The notes under the pieces were generated by a model. The model was not told the DNA's origin, searched no databases, and worked only from the letters and a program-made list of their open reading frames with translations. Source: JAJISG01 sp964347325 (GTDB taxonomy: Archaea > Thermoplasmatota > Thermoplasmata > RBG-16-68-12 > JAJISG01). From it: a stretch of 64,000 bases of DNA. The stretch covers positions 62,001 through 126,000 of the forward strand of contig CAYFYA010000002.1 of the NCBI GenBank assembly GCA_964347325.1, in the 5' to 3' direction. Below, piece by piece: positions 8,975 to 16,889 of this stretch; within the stretch, counting starts at the first letter, position 1; every line of letters begins with the position of its first letter. The translations under genes were made by a program, and so were the position numbers.

Positions 8975-10059
8975 GCGTGAAGGCCATCGTGTTGGCGGGC
9001 GGCTTCGGAACCAGACTCAAACCCCTTACCGAGAGAATGCCCAAGCCCTTGTTGCCCGTGGCAGGACGACCGTGCATCGACTACGTGCTACGGTCTCTGA
9101 GGGAGGCTGGCTTCCGGGAGATCATCGTCACCACCAGCTACATGTCTGACAGGGTCATGAAGAAGATAGGCGATGGCCTCGACTACGACTCCTCCATCTT
9201 ATACTCCTTCGAGGCAACCCCTGCGGGTACCGCGGGTGCTGTGAAGCGAGTGGCCGATTTCATCGAGGACACCTTCACGGTGGCCAGCGGCGATGTTCTG
9301 GCAGATGTCGACATTCGGGAACTCTTCGAGTTCCACCGGCAAAAGTCTGCGGTGGCGACCATGGCCTTGACGAGGGTGAAGGATCCCTCGCAGTTCGGAA
9401 TCGTCGAGCTCGATGGAGATCAGAGGGTGGTCCGCTTCCTGGAGAAGCCCTCACCCGAGGACACCTTCTCCAACCTGGTTAACGCGGGAATCTACGTCCT
9501 GGAACCGGAGGTGATTGACGTGATCCCCGAGAGGAAGATGTACGACTTCTCCAAGGATGTCTTCCCGAGGTTGCTGAAGAAGGGTCTTGAGGTTTATGGC
9601 CAGGAGCTCAATGGACTCTGGATGGATATCGGCAACCCCAAGGACCTCTGGAACGCAAGCATGGCAGTGGTCGAGAGGGAGGGCGTGATGTCCGTGCCAA
9701 GGGGGGTGAAGGCCCAAGGCGTGGTGACAGTCTCTAGGGACGCAGTGGTGGAGAAGGGCGTGGAGATCGAGGGTCCAAGCTATGTGGGTCCAGGAGCAGT
9801 CCTCGGCCGAGACTCCCAGGTGAGGAGGTCATGCGTGTACGACGGGGTCATCCTAGATCGGCAGGCTGTGGTCGAGGACTCCATCGTGATGGAGGACAGC
9901 CGGGTTGGTTGGAGGAGCGTCATCAGGGGCAGCGTAGTATCCTCCGCGTGCACCGTGGAGGAGGACGTAAAGCTCATCTCCAGTGTCATGGGGGATGGGA
10001 TGACGGTGAGGGCCCACTCGAGACTTGAGGGAGCGAGCGTAGCCCAGCCCGCCCAGTGA
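8971..10059 (+). CDS. Sugar-phosphate nucleotidylyltransferase with left-handed beta-helix tail
   Basis: Transfers a nucleotidyl group to a sugar 1-phosphate to make an NDP-sugar. N-terminal Rossmann-like domain has the signature LAGGFGTRLKPLTERMPKPLLPV (residues 8-30), SGDVLAD and FLEKP and NAGIYVL blocks; the C-terminal part (from about residue 230) is a series of hexapeptide-type repeats (GPSYVGPGAVLG and following). This is the GDP-mannose/glucose-1-phosphate type layout; substrate cannot be fixed from sequence. The GTG at 8971 overlaps the preceding stop; a second GTG at 8977 would start exactly at the family N-terminus (KAIVLAGG). NDP-sugars could feed glycosylation of surface proteins or the glycosyltransferase at 32-33 kb. 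Confidence 0.92.
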   Translation: MSVKAIVLAGGFGTRLKPLTERMPKPLLPVAGRPCIDYVLRSLREAGFREIIVTTSYMSDRVMKKIGDGLDYDSSILYSFEATPAGTAGAVKRVADFIEDTFTVASGDVLADVDIRELFEFHRQKSAVATMALTRVKDPSQFGIVELDGDQRVVRFLEKPSPEDTFSNLVNAGIYVLEPEVIDVIPERKMYDFSKDVFPRLLKKGLEVYGQELNGLWMDIGNPKDLWNASMAVVEREGVMSVPRGVKAQGVVTVSRDAVVEKGVEIEGPSYVGPGAVLGRDSQVRRSCVYDGVILDRQAVVEDSIVMEDSRVGWRSVIRGSVVSSACTVEEDVKLISSVMGDGMTVRAHSRLEGASVAQPAQ

Positions 10060-10060
10060 G

Positions 10061-11323
10061 CTACCCGCGGCCCACCACCACGCCGTTTTTGACAACCGAC
10101 GATACGAGGTTGGAGCCGATTCTGTAGGGTATCTCCCTATAGTCCTTCACATCCATGAGGAGCATGTCCGCTCTCTTGCCCACCTCCAGCGACCCCACCT
10201 GGTCCGCGAGTCCGATGGCCCAGGCAGCGTTGATTGTTGCGGCACAGAGGGCTTCCTCTGGACGCATCCGTAGGTGGTAACACGCCAGGCTCACGACGAA
10301 CTGCATGCTCTCTATCCACGAGTTGGGAGATAGGTCGGTTCCCAAGGCGACGGGCAGGTTTAGCTCAATAATTCTCCGAGCGTCGCAGTAGGGGAGACCC
10401 GCCGTGGAGAAGGATGTGCCGGGAAGCACCACCGCTAGCGTCCCGTGGGTCTTCATCGCCTTCAGCCCGCGCGTTGTGGAGTGGAGGAGGTGGTCCGCTG
10501 ATACGGCCTCCATCTCACCCGCCAACTCCGCCCCGCCACACGAAGTGATCTCGTCCGCGTGTACCTTGGGGGCTAGCCCGAGCGCCTTCCCGGCCCCCAA
10601 GATGGTCCTTCCCTGCTCCTCGGAAAAGAACCCATCTTCCACGAATACGTCGCAGAAACGCGCCATTCCATGGGACGCGACGGCAGGTAGGATGGTGTCG
10701 ACGAGTTCGTCTACGTATCCCGCTGGATCCTCCCAATGCTCCACCGGCACGGCATGGGCACCCAGGAACGTGGGGACGACGGTGACGGGCAACGCTTGCT
10801 CAGCGCCGACGATAACCCGCAACAACTTGAGTTCATTGTCCAAATCGAGTCCGTAGCCCGACTTGATCTCGACGGTGGTGGTGCCCAGGGATAACATCCG
10901 CCTGAGCCGGCTGCATGTCTCGGACATGAGCTGGTCCTCAGACGCGGCCCTGGTATCCCTCACGGTCTTCTGAATCCCGCCCCCCTCCCGTGCGATCTGA
11001 GAGTAGGACTTGCCCTCCAGCTTGTCAGCCAACTCGCTCTCTCGGGAGCCAGCAAAGGCCGTGTGAGTGTGTGCGTCCACGAAGCCAGGCATAACCACCC
11101 TGCCGCGGGCATCCAGAGTTTCGGCACCTCGGGCGCCGGCCAGTACCTCCCGTTCGGGACCTATGGCCTCGATGAACTCAGATTCGACGAGAACTGCAGC
11201 ATCCAGCACAAGGCCAAGCTCCCCCATGGCCGCACCGACACGGGGCTCGTCTGGTCCGGCGAAGGTCAGGAGCTGACCGATGTTCGTGATCACCAGGTCC
11301 CCAGAGGACTCATCCCTGCTCAT
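10061..11323 (-). CDS. hutI: Imidazolonepropionase
   Basis: Third step of histidine degradation, hydrolysing 4-imidazolone-5-propanoate to formiminoglutamate. About 420 residues of the amidohydrolase superfamily: metal site HTHTAF in GFVDAHTHTAF, KSGYGL, a mid-chain LGAHAVP, HADEIT, and the C-terminal LGTDLSPNSW, all typical of HutI. The ATG at 11323 (MSRDESS) is preferred over a GTG 12 bases upstream. It overlaps the end of mevalonate kinase by 14 bases, so the two are co-transcribed although their pathways are unrelated. No other hut gene is in the window; HutH, HutU and HutG-type enzymes would have to be elsewhere. Confidence 0.96.
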   Translation of the reverse strand: MSRDESSGDLVITNIGQLLTFAGPDEPRVGAAMGELGLVLDAAVLVESEFIEAIGPEREVLAGARGAETLDARGRVVMPGFVDAHTHTAFAGSRESELADKLEGKSYSQIAREGGGIQKTVRDTRAASEDQLMSETCSRLRRMLSLGTTTVEIKSGYGLDLDNELKLLRVIVGAEQALPVTVVPTFLGAHAVPVEHWEDPAGYVDELVDTILPAVASHGMARFCDVFVEDGFFSEEQGRTILGAGKALGLAPKVHADEITSCGGAELAGEMEAVSADHLLHSTTRGLKAMKTHGTLAVVLPGTSFSTAGLPYCDARRIIELNLPVALGTDLSPNSWIESMQFVVSLACYHLRMRPEEALCAATINAAWAIGLADQVGSLEVGKRADMLLMDVKDYREIPYRIGSNLVSSVVKNGVVVGRG

Positions 11324-12242
11324 CCACCGCCACACCCCTTGACTCCGTCGACACGATGAAGGCCCTGCCGCCCCTGTCCTCGATGGCCCTCACGACAGGT
11401 TCAGGTCTGTCTGTTAGGCAGATCATGCTGCCACCCCCGCCTGCACCGGTCAGCTTGGCTCCATAGGAGTACGGTCGGCTTGCTTCCACGAAGTCGTCGA
11501 GCAGGGGATGTCCCACACCCAACGAGTTCAGGAGGACGTGGTTCTCCTCCATCAGCCTCCCTGCCAGTTCTAGGTCACCACTCGAGAGGGCAGACAGGCC
11601 CTCCAGGGTTATTCTACCAATCCTCCCGATGGCCTTCCGAGCTTCGGCCCGGGCCTCTGCCAACTTCTGGACTCCGGCCACCAGTGGGCCAGTGGGTGCT
11701 TCGATACCGGTGTTTCCAACCACCAGAATCATCTCCGGCAGGGAGCATGAGTGTAGGTTCCACGCCCGGTCCCCTCTCTCGATCCTCCAGAGGAAGCCGT
11801 CGCTTCTCTCCTTCAGGAGGAGGATGCCCCCGCCCTGGGTTGAGGTGGTGGTATCTATGGGACTGGCTCTGCCCTGGACGTCCAGCTCCACCTCAAATCC
11901 CGTCCGAGCGATGGACTCCATGTTCATAGAGCCGCGGAGAGCCTGGAGACAGGCAAGTAGACTGACCGTCAGAGCTGCGGAGGAGCCCATGCCAGCGGCC
12001 TTGGGTATGGAGGAGCTAATGGTGATGGACAGCGGGTCGGGGAAGCCGTGATGCCTGATCCCCGCCTCCAGATAGGGGAACTCTTGCCTGGTCAGGGGGC
12101 GCCCGTTAACCGTCGCGGTCTGAGCCGAAGCCGCATCTACCCTGGTCCGAAGGTCTATGGCGACAGAAAGTGCGGGTTCACCGAAGACGACGGCGTGCTC
12201 ACCGAAGAGAATCAGCTTTCCGGGAGCAGAAGCCGCGACCAC
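11310..12242 (-). CDS. mvk: Mevalonate kinase
   Basis: GHMP-family kinase phosphorylating mevalonate to 5-phosphomevalonate for archaeal isoprenoid lipids. 310 residues with PGKLILFGEHAVV (6-18), the ATP loop PKAAGMGSSAAL (about 85-96), the TTSTQGGG region with the catalytic Asp nearby (SPIDTTTS) and KLTGAGGGGSMI near 265. It starts with GTG. A classical 5-kinase fits better than the mevalonate-3-kinase of Thermoplasma because all mevalonate kinase motifs are intact. It sits 34 bases after the small coiled-coil gene and overlaps hutI. Confidence 0.95.
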   Translation of the reverse strand: MVAASAPGKLILFGEHAVVFGEPALSVAIDLRTRVDAASAQTATVNGRPLTRQEFPYLEAGIRHHGFPDPLSITISSSIPKAAGMGSSAALTVSLLACLQALRGSMNMESIARTGFEVELDVQGRASPIDTTTSTQGGGILLLKERSDGFLWRIERGDRAWNLHSCSLPEMILVVGNTGIEAPTGPLVAGVQKLAEARAEARKAIGRIGRITLEGLSALSSGDLELAGRLMEENHVLLNSLGVGHPLLDDFVEASRPYSYGAKLTGAGGGGSMICLTDRPEPVVRAIEDRGGRAFIVSTESRGVAVDEQG

Positions 12243-12276
12243 TAGCTCGCATCTTGCGAGGCCAGCTTAACCCTTT

Positions 12277-12555
12277 CTACCCTCTAGCAGTAAGTTCAGA
12301 GGCCTTGAGCTCGAGTCGACGGGCCTTTTCCTCAAGAGCCTCAGCCTGGGCCCTGAGCTTCTTGGCCCTCGATACGTACTTCGCAGCCCTCGCCCGTAGT
12401 TTGCTTGCCTTCTCACGCACGGCCGCGCTCTTTTTGGCCGCCTTGGCCTCCTCGAGGGAACTCATCTGTGCGGCTGGCTGCGCCGGTTGAGGAGCCCCCT
12501 CCTGGGATTCCTGGGAGGGGAAGTCGTAGAAGGTCTCCTCTTCCTCTTTCATCAT
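12277..12555 (-). CDS. Small Ala/Lys-rich helical protein, unknown
   Basis: 92 residues. After an acidic and Pro/Gln-rich N-terminus (1-32) the rest is one long, highly charged helix with heptad-like repeats (AKKSAAVREKASKLRARAAK and similar), suggesting a coiled coil. No known family recognised. It is likely real: it has a clear TATA-type promoter (CTATATAAAG on the opposite strand) 28 bases before the ATG and is the first gene ahead of mvk and hutI, 34 bases away. The promoter spacing implies a leaderless mRNA. ATG codons at 12555 and 12552 are both possible. Confidence 0.72.
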   Translation of the reverse strand: MMKEEEETFYDFPSQESQEGAPQPAQPAAQMSSLEEAKAAKKSAAVREKASKLRARAAKYVSRAKKLRAQAEALEEKARRLELKASELTARG

Positions 12556-12577
12556 GGGCGATGGCCGCTTCCGAGAC

Positions 12578-12587
12578 TATATAAAGA
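12578..12587 (-). promoter_or_regulatory. TATA box for the 12555 gene (and mvk-hutI)
   Basis: CTTTATATAG read on the minus strand, centred 28 bases before the ATG at 12555. No ribosome site lies between, so transcription and translation probably start at the same base. Confidence 0.7.
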
Positions 12588-12763
12588 CTTCCAGGGTCGT
12601 ATCAAGTCTGAGAATCTTCCACTTCCGGCTCGGCACTTCAGCCCCTCCGGCACCCCGGCAGATTCGGGCGGAACACGTAGGTTGATTCGTCCACCAGAAT
12701 ATTGGTAATCCTCAAGAGCTTCTTAAAGGCGCAGGTGCCTGAGGAATCTGGCGGGCCCGACAG

Positions 12764-12771
12764 GCTTTATA
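12764..12771 (+). promoter_or_regulatory. TATA box for the NAD-kinase-like gene
   Basis: CTTTATAA centred near 12768, 27 bases before a GTG at 12795. This spacing argues for a leaderless start at that GTG and against the ATG at 12777, which would lie before the expected transcript start. Confidence 0.65.
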
Positions 12772-12794
12772 ACTTCATGGTAGTACCGAGTTCA

Positions 12795-13838
12795 GTGAAG
12801 ACCCTCGTCGCCCCGTTCCCCAGTACCTCTGCCGCTGGAAAGACTGCGGCCGACATCGTGGAGAGAGTCGAGTCGGCGGCCCAGGCCGCAGGACTGAAGG
12901 TGAGCCTCTTGCCGGAAGGCGAGGCCGAGCTGGATGAGGCTGAACTCATCATCGTCCTGGGCAGCGACCGGGATGTGCTCAAGGCCTTCCAGGACTACGG
13001 CGATGCCGAGATCCCCGTGCTGGGAATCAACGATGCCACCGGCTCAGCCTTCCTCACAGATATGCCCTTGACAAACCTGCAGGAAGGACTGCGAACCGTC
13101 GCCAAGGGCAACTTTAGGCTCGAGAGGTGTAACCGCCTCGCTGTGAGGGTGGATGATAAGGAACTTCCCTCCGCGCTAAACGAGGTGGCCATCTTCCCGT
13201 CTCGGACGGCGGTCCTGATGGAGTATAAACTCGCAATCGATGGCGAGGAGGTTTACAGGGACTACAGCGATGGGGTAATACTCTCCACCCCTACGGGTTC
13301 CTCCGCCTATGCAATGTCAGCTGGAGGTCCTCTGGTGTTCCCTCAGTCCAGGGTCTTCGTTGCGGTCTCCGTGAACTCCATGGACACCTCCAGGCGTCCC
13401 CTGGTCGTGCCCGACACCTCCCTCATCGAGGTCTCTGAGATCAATGCTCGTTCTAACTGCGAGGTTGTCATCGATGGTCTGACGAGAGAGGAGGTGGAGG
13501 AGCGGGTCGAGATACGAGGCGGCAAGGTGGGTAACCTGGTGAGGATTGACGGGGGCTCCCCCAAAAGGATGGAGGCCATCCGACGCATCAGGTCCACGGA
13601 TGAGCTCATGAAGATGCCGCCCAGTGCTAAGCTCGTATTGAAGACCATAGAGTACGAAGGGCCCTTGACAGCGAAGGAGGTCGCCACCAAGACAATGTTG
13701 CCCGCCAGGACGGTCCGCCACGCCGTCTCCATCCTCTTGCGTAACGGCCTCATAGGCCGGTCTCCGCACCTGAGGGACCTTCGCTCGGACATATTCTACA
13801 TTCTCTCCGAGGAGTCCAAGAGTGTGGAGGAGCACTGA
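12795..13838 (+). CDS. NAD kinase-like protein with C-terminal winged helix
   Basis: About 347 residues from the GTG at 12795, chosen because a TATA box lies 27 bases upstream and the family domain starts at KTLVAPFPS. The central part matches ATP/polyphosphate NAD kinase: NEVAIFPS, the YSDGVILSTPTGSSAYAMSAGGP substrate loop and RPLVVP. The usual GGDGTLL nucleotide motif is replaced by GSDRDVL: the Asp is kept, the second Gly and Thr are not. Residues from about 275 on (KLVLKTIEYEGPLTAKEVA, then RTVRHAVSILLRNGLIGR) form a winged helix-turn-helix, not part of ordinary NAD kinase. Either a regulated NAD kinase or a nucleotide-sensing regulator; the fold is secure, the activity is not. Confidence 0.85.
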   Translation: MKTLVAPFPSTSAAGKTAADIVERVESAAQAAGLKVSLLPEGEAELDEAELIIVLGSDRDVLKAFQDYGDAEIPVLGINDATGSAFLTDMPLTNLQEGLRTVAKGNFRLERCNRLAVRVDDKELPSALNEVAIFPSRTAVLMEYKLAIDGEEVYRDYSDGVILSTPTGSSAYAMSAGGPLVFPQSRVFVAVSVNSMDTSRRPLVVPDTSLIEVSEINARSNCEVVIDGLTREEVEERVEIRGGKVGNLVRIDGGSPKRMEAIRRIRSTDELMKMPPSAKLVLKTIEYEGPLTAKEVATKTMLPARTVRHAVSILLRNGLIGRSPHLRDLRSDIFYILSEESKSVEEH

Positions 13839-13929
13839 GGCGGGCACATATTGCCGCGGCTAGGCCTGCAGGGTGCCGCCTTGCCGACAACATCAGCTTC
13901 TTTGAGGGAGACCTCTATGTGTCAGGCTC

Positions 13930-15300
13930 ATGACCGCGGAAAAGGTGGAGGGACCGGAGCCTCGCCGCGTCGAGGACGTTCTCCAACAGGGAGGTTTCAC
14001 CCCAAGGCAGCGGCGGATCTTCCTCATCACGGGTTCCGCCTGGACCTTCGTGGCCTTCGAGATCATCCTCATCAGTCTCGTTCTCCGACGGGTCGGCGCA
14101 GACTTCGGCATCGTCGATCCGGTGACTTTCAGCATCACGGACCCTCTCCAATATGGACTTGTCGTGGCCGCAACTCTTGTCGGCTCTTTCATAGGAAGCC
14201 TCACACTGGGGCGGTTGTCCGACAGGAAGGGACGACGCTTCCTCTTTCAGTTGTCCATCGCAATCTACACACTCTTCACGGCCCTCACTGCCCTGTCGTT
14301 TAACACGGCCAGCTTGTTCACATTCCGACTACTCGCCGGCCTGGGCTTGGGCGCGATGTTGGTCATCGACCCATCCTTGCTCGCGGAGTACCTGCCCCCC
14401 CAGAAGCGGGGGCGCTACATGGTCCTCCTTGACTTCTTCTGGCCCGCTGGCTTCCTCCTCGCCATAGGGTTCTGGTACCTCTTCATAGTCCGACTTGACA
14501 CCTGGCCGATTCTATTCGTCGCCGCAGCCTTTCCTGCCTTCTTGGTCTTCCTCTTCCGGCGGACCGTGCCTGAAAGCCCATACTACCTCGCGCGACAAGG
14601 ACGCTTGGATGAGGCCGCTGGGGTCCTCCGAAAGGTCACCAGCAGGGAAGTCCGCGGGAAGGACATACAGGAGGAGCCTACAGTAGCGCGGGCTCCCGTG
14701 GGCACGCTCTTTCGAGGAGGCCTTCTCAGACGGACGATGGTGATTATCGGTGTGTGGATTGCCCTGAACTTCAGCTACTACGGGCTCTTCCTGTGGCTAC
14801 CCCCCGCCTTGGCCGAGATCGGCGTCGTGGATTTCAGCGAACCCTCTGTCCTGGCCCTCTTCCTGATCATTTCAGCTCTGGCACAATTCCCGGGATACGG
14901 AGCCTCTGCCATTCTCGTGGAACGCTGGGGCCGCAAGCGGACCCTGGCTGCCTTTCTCGTCCTGGGGGGCGTCAGTGGCTACGTCTTTGCCACGGCGAGC
15001 AACTTCTGGACCCTCGTCTTGGGCCTCGTCTTCGTGAGCTTCTTCAACCTTGGGGCCTGGGGCGCCGTCTATCCTTACACCGCGGAGCTCTTTCCAACGC
15101 AATATCGTGCTACGGGCTTCGGTCTGGCGGAGGGAGTGGGGAAGGCCACGGCCATCCTAGCTCCCGTGGGCTTCGCCTCTCTCCTCGCCTTCACTGGGGA
15201 AGTCGTATGGCCCCTCACCTTCATCGCCGTCGTTATGCTCGTCGGTGGCCTGGTTGCCGCTGCTTGGGGTCCCGAGACGAAGGGTGAGCCTCTCGGTTGA
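13930..15300 (+). CDS. Major facilitator superfamily transporter
   Basis: 456 residues with about twelve hydrophobic segments after a polar N-terminus of 30 residues. The loop 2-3 signature GRLSDRKGRR is clear (about residue 97) and its second-half counterpart appears as VERWGRKRTL, with FRLLAGLGLGAMLV and PESPYYLARQGRLDEA, which is the pattern of the sugar-porter/metabolite-cation branch. The substrate cannot be read from the sequence. It stands alone between the NAD-kinase-like gene and an oxidoreductase, on the same strand as both. The 91 bases upstream show no clear TATA box. Confidence 0.9.
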   Translation: MTAEKVEGPEPRRVEDVLQQGGFTPRQRRIFLITGSAWTFVAFEIILISLVLRRVGADFGIVDPVTFSITDPLQYGLVVAATLVGSFIGSLTLGRLSDRKGRRFLFQLSIAIYTLFTALTALSFNTASLFTFRLLAGLGLGAMLVIDPSLLAEYLPPQKRGRYMVLLDFFWPAGFLLAIGFWYLFIVRLDTWPILFVAAAFPAFLVFLFRRTVPESPYYLARQGRLDEAAGVLRKVTSREVRGKDIQEEPTVARAPVGTLFRGGLLRRTMVIIGVWIALNFSYYGLFLWLPPALAEIGVVDFSEPSVLALFLIISALAQFPGYGASAILVERWGRKRTLAAFLVLGGVSGYVFATASNFWTLVLGLVFVSFFNLGAWGAVYPYTAELFPTQYRATGFGLAEGVGKATAILAPVGFASLLAFTGEVVWPLTFIAVVMLVGGLVAAAWGPETKGEPLG

Positions 15301-15348
15301 TTCGATGGAAGAATTAATTACGAGAACCCTTTGCGGGTGGGGCAAAGG

Positions 15349-16377
15349 GTGAAGGCCATTGCTATTCGCGAGCACGGCGGTCCCGAGGTCTTGGAGTACC
15401 TGGATCTCCCCGATCCCGAGATTGCAGAGGATGAGGTCCTCATCCGGCTGAGGGCATCAGCCCTGAACCACATGGACCTCTTCGTACGCAACGGGTGGAA
15501 GGGTTTGGAGTTGTCCTTTCCCCACGTCTTGGGGGCCGACGGGGCTGGCGTCATCGAAGACGCAGGAGGCGCCCTTCGCGGAGTCTCCAAGGGCGACGAG
15601 GTCGTCATCAACCCAGGCTTGAACTGCGGCGAGTGTGAGTTCTGCCAGAGGGGGGAGGACAGCCTATGCGTTGCCTACGGCATACTCGGCGAGCACAGAG
15701 ACGGAACCCTCGCCGAGCTAGTCAAAGTGCCCGGGAGGAACGTCCTTCCAAAGCCTAAAAGGAGGTCCTTCGAGGAGGTCGCAGGAGTCCCTCTGGTCTT
15801 CATGACCGCCTGGAGGATGCTTGTGGATAGGGCTCGTGTTCAGCCCGGGGAGACGGTCCTAGTCCTGGGGGCCGGCGGAGGGGTTGCTAGTGCAGCGGTC
15901 CAGATCGCCAAGGTCCTGGGAGCGAAGGTCTTCGCCACATCGAGTTCAGAAGAGAAGTTGAGGAAGGCGGAGGAGCTGGGGGCCGACCTTACCATCAACT
16001 ACCTAGAGGAGCCCTTTGAGCGTGTGGCGTGGGAGGCGACAGGAAAGAGGGGAGTTGACGTGGTCATCGAGTCTGTTGGAGAGGCCACCTGGAAAGGGAG
16101 CCTTCGGTCCTTGGCCCGAAATGGCAGACTTGTGACTTGCGGGGCCACCACGGGCCCGCGTGGGGTCACCGACATCCGCATGATCTTCTGGAAGCAGCTT
16201 CAGATACTGGGTTCCACTATGGGCACAAAGGACGGCCTCCGGCAGGTGCTGAACCTGGTCTCCGACGGCAAGCTAAGGGCTCCTGTTCACAGGGTCTTTC
16301 CGCTGAAGAGAGCCCGGGAAGCCCTCGATGTCCTGGAGAGGGGAGAGAAGTTCGGGAAGATCGTCCTCAAGCCCTAG
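15349..16377 (+). CDS. MDR-family oxidoreductase (quinone reductase-like)
   Basis: Medium-chain dehydrogenase/reductase, about 342 residues. NAD(P) domain signature VLVLGAGGGVASAAVQIAKV lies near 172. The structural zinc site is complete (CGECEFCQRGEDSLC), but the catalytic zinc ligands are missing: the usual Cys is Asn in ALNHMDLF and GHE is GAD, so a quinone/enoyl reductase-type reaction is more likely than alcohol oxidation. GTG 15349 (KAIAIREHGG) is the family-like start; an in-frame GTG six codons upstream at 15331 is the alternative, with an AT-rich box (ATTAATTA, 15311-15318) ahead. The stop shares CTAG with the convergent Hsp20 gene. Confidence 0.88.
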   Translation: MKAIAIREHGGPEVLEYLDLPDPEIAEDEVLIRLRASALNHMDLFVRNGWKGLELSFPHVLGADGAGVIEDAGGALRGVSKGDEVVINPGLNCGECEFCQRGEDSLCVAYGILGEHRDGTLAELVKVPGRNVLPKPKRRSFEEVAGVPLVFMTAWRMLVDRARVQPGETVLVLGAGGGVASAAVQIAKVLGAKVFATSSSEEKLRKAEELGADLTINYLEEPFERVAWEATGKRGVDVVIESVGEATWKGSLRSLARNGRLVTCGATTGPRGVTDIRMIFWKQLQILGSTMGTKDGLRQVLNLVSDGKLRAPVHRVFPLKRAREALDVLERGEKFGKIVLKP

Positions 16378-16889
16378 TCGATCTTGACCTCCCTGCCGGC
16401 TTTTCCCTCGGTCTTCTTCAGGGTAATGTCCAACACTCCGTTCTTGAAGGTTGCCTCGACGGAGTCCGGGTCGACGGCGGATGGCAGGTCGACCTCCTTG
16501 TAGTACGGCCTCTGAGGGTTCTTCACCTCGATGGTCACCTTGGAAGCCGTCGACCTAAGGGCAATCTCATTCTTTTCGACTCCCGGAAGCTCGACCGTGA
16601 TGGAGATGGACTCCTCCCTCTCCATGACGTCCGTGAGGGGTTCTCTCTTGGATTCGCTCACCCATGGCTTCAGGGCTCCCGTGTCACCGAACTGATGGAA
16701 CTCTGGCTTCCCGTCGGGACCCATGCGAAAGGTGTACCCCCAGACGTAGGGCTTGCCGGACTCCAGGTCTTTCAGGGCCCCTGAGAAGACCCTCTCCATC
16801 CTCTTCCGCATGTCATCCAGCATGTCGTCGAAGTAGCCGAACAGATCGTCGTCGTCGAAGGGCCACCTCTTTCTCTTCTTGTCTCCCAT
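16374..16889 (-). CDS. hsp20: Small heat shock protein, Hsp20/alpha-crystallin family
   Basis: 171 residues. The N-terminal arm is charged and rich in Asp and Lys with an amphipathic stretch; the alpha-crystallin domain runs from about 88 (TVELPGVEKNEIAL) to 165 with the conserved FKNGVLDITLKK strand. It lacks a clear C-terminal IxI motif; the tail is GREVKID. ATP-independent holdase. The ATG at 16889 directly abuts the TAG of the CDC48 gene (TAGATG), so it is co-transcribed with the unfoldase, a sensible protein quality-control pair. Its 3' end overlaps the convergent oxidoreductase by four bases. Confidence 0.95.
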   Translation of the reverse strand: MGDKKRKRWPFDDDDLFGYFDDMLDDMRKRMERVFSGALKDLESGKPYVWGYTFRMGPDGKPEFHQFGDTGALKPWVSESKREPLTDVMEREESISITVELPGVEKNEIALRSTASKVTIEVKNPQRPYYKEVDLPSAVDPDSVEATFKNGVLDITLKKTEGKAGREVKID

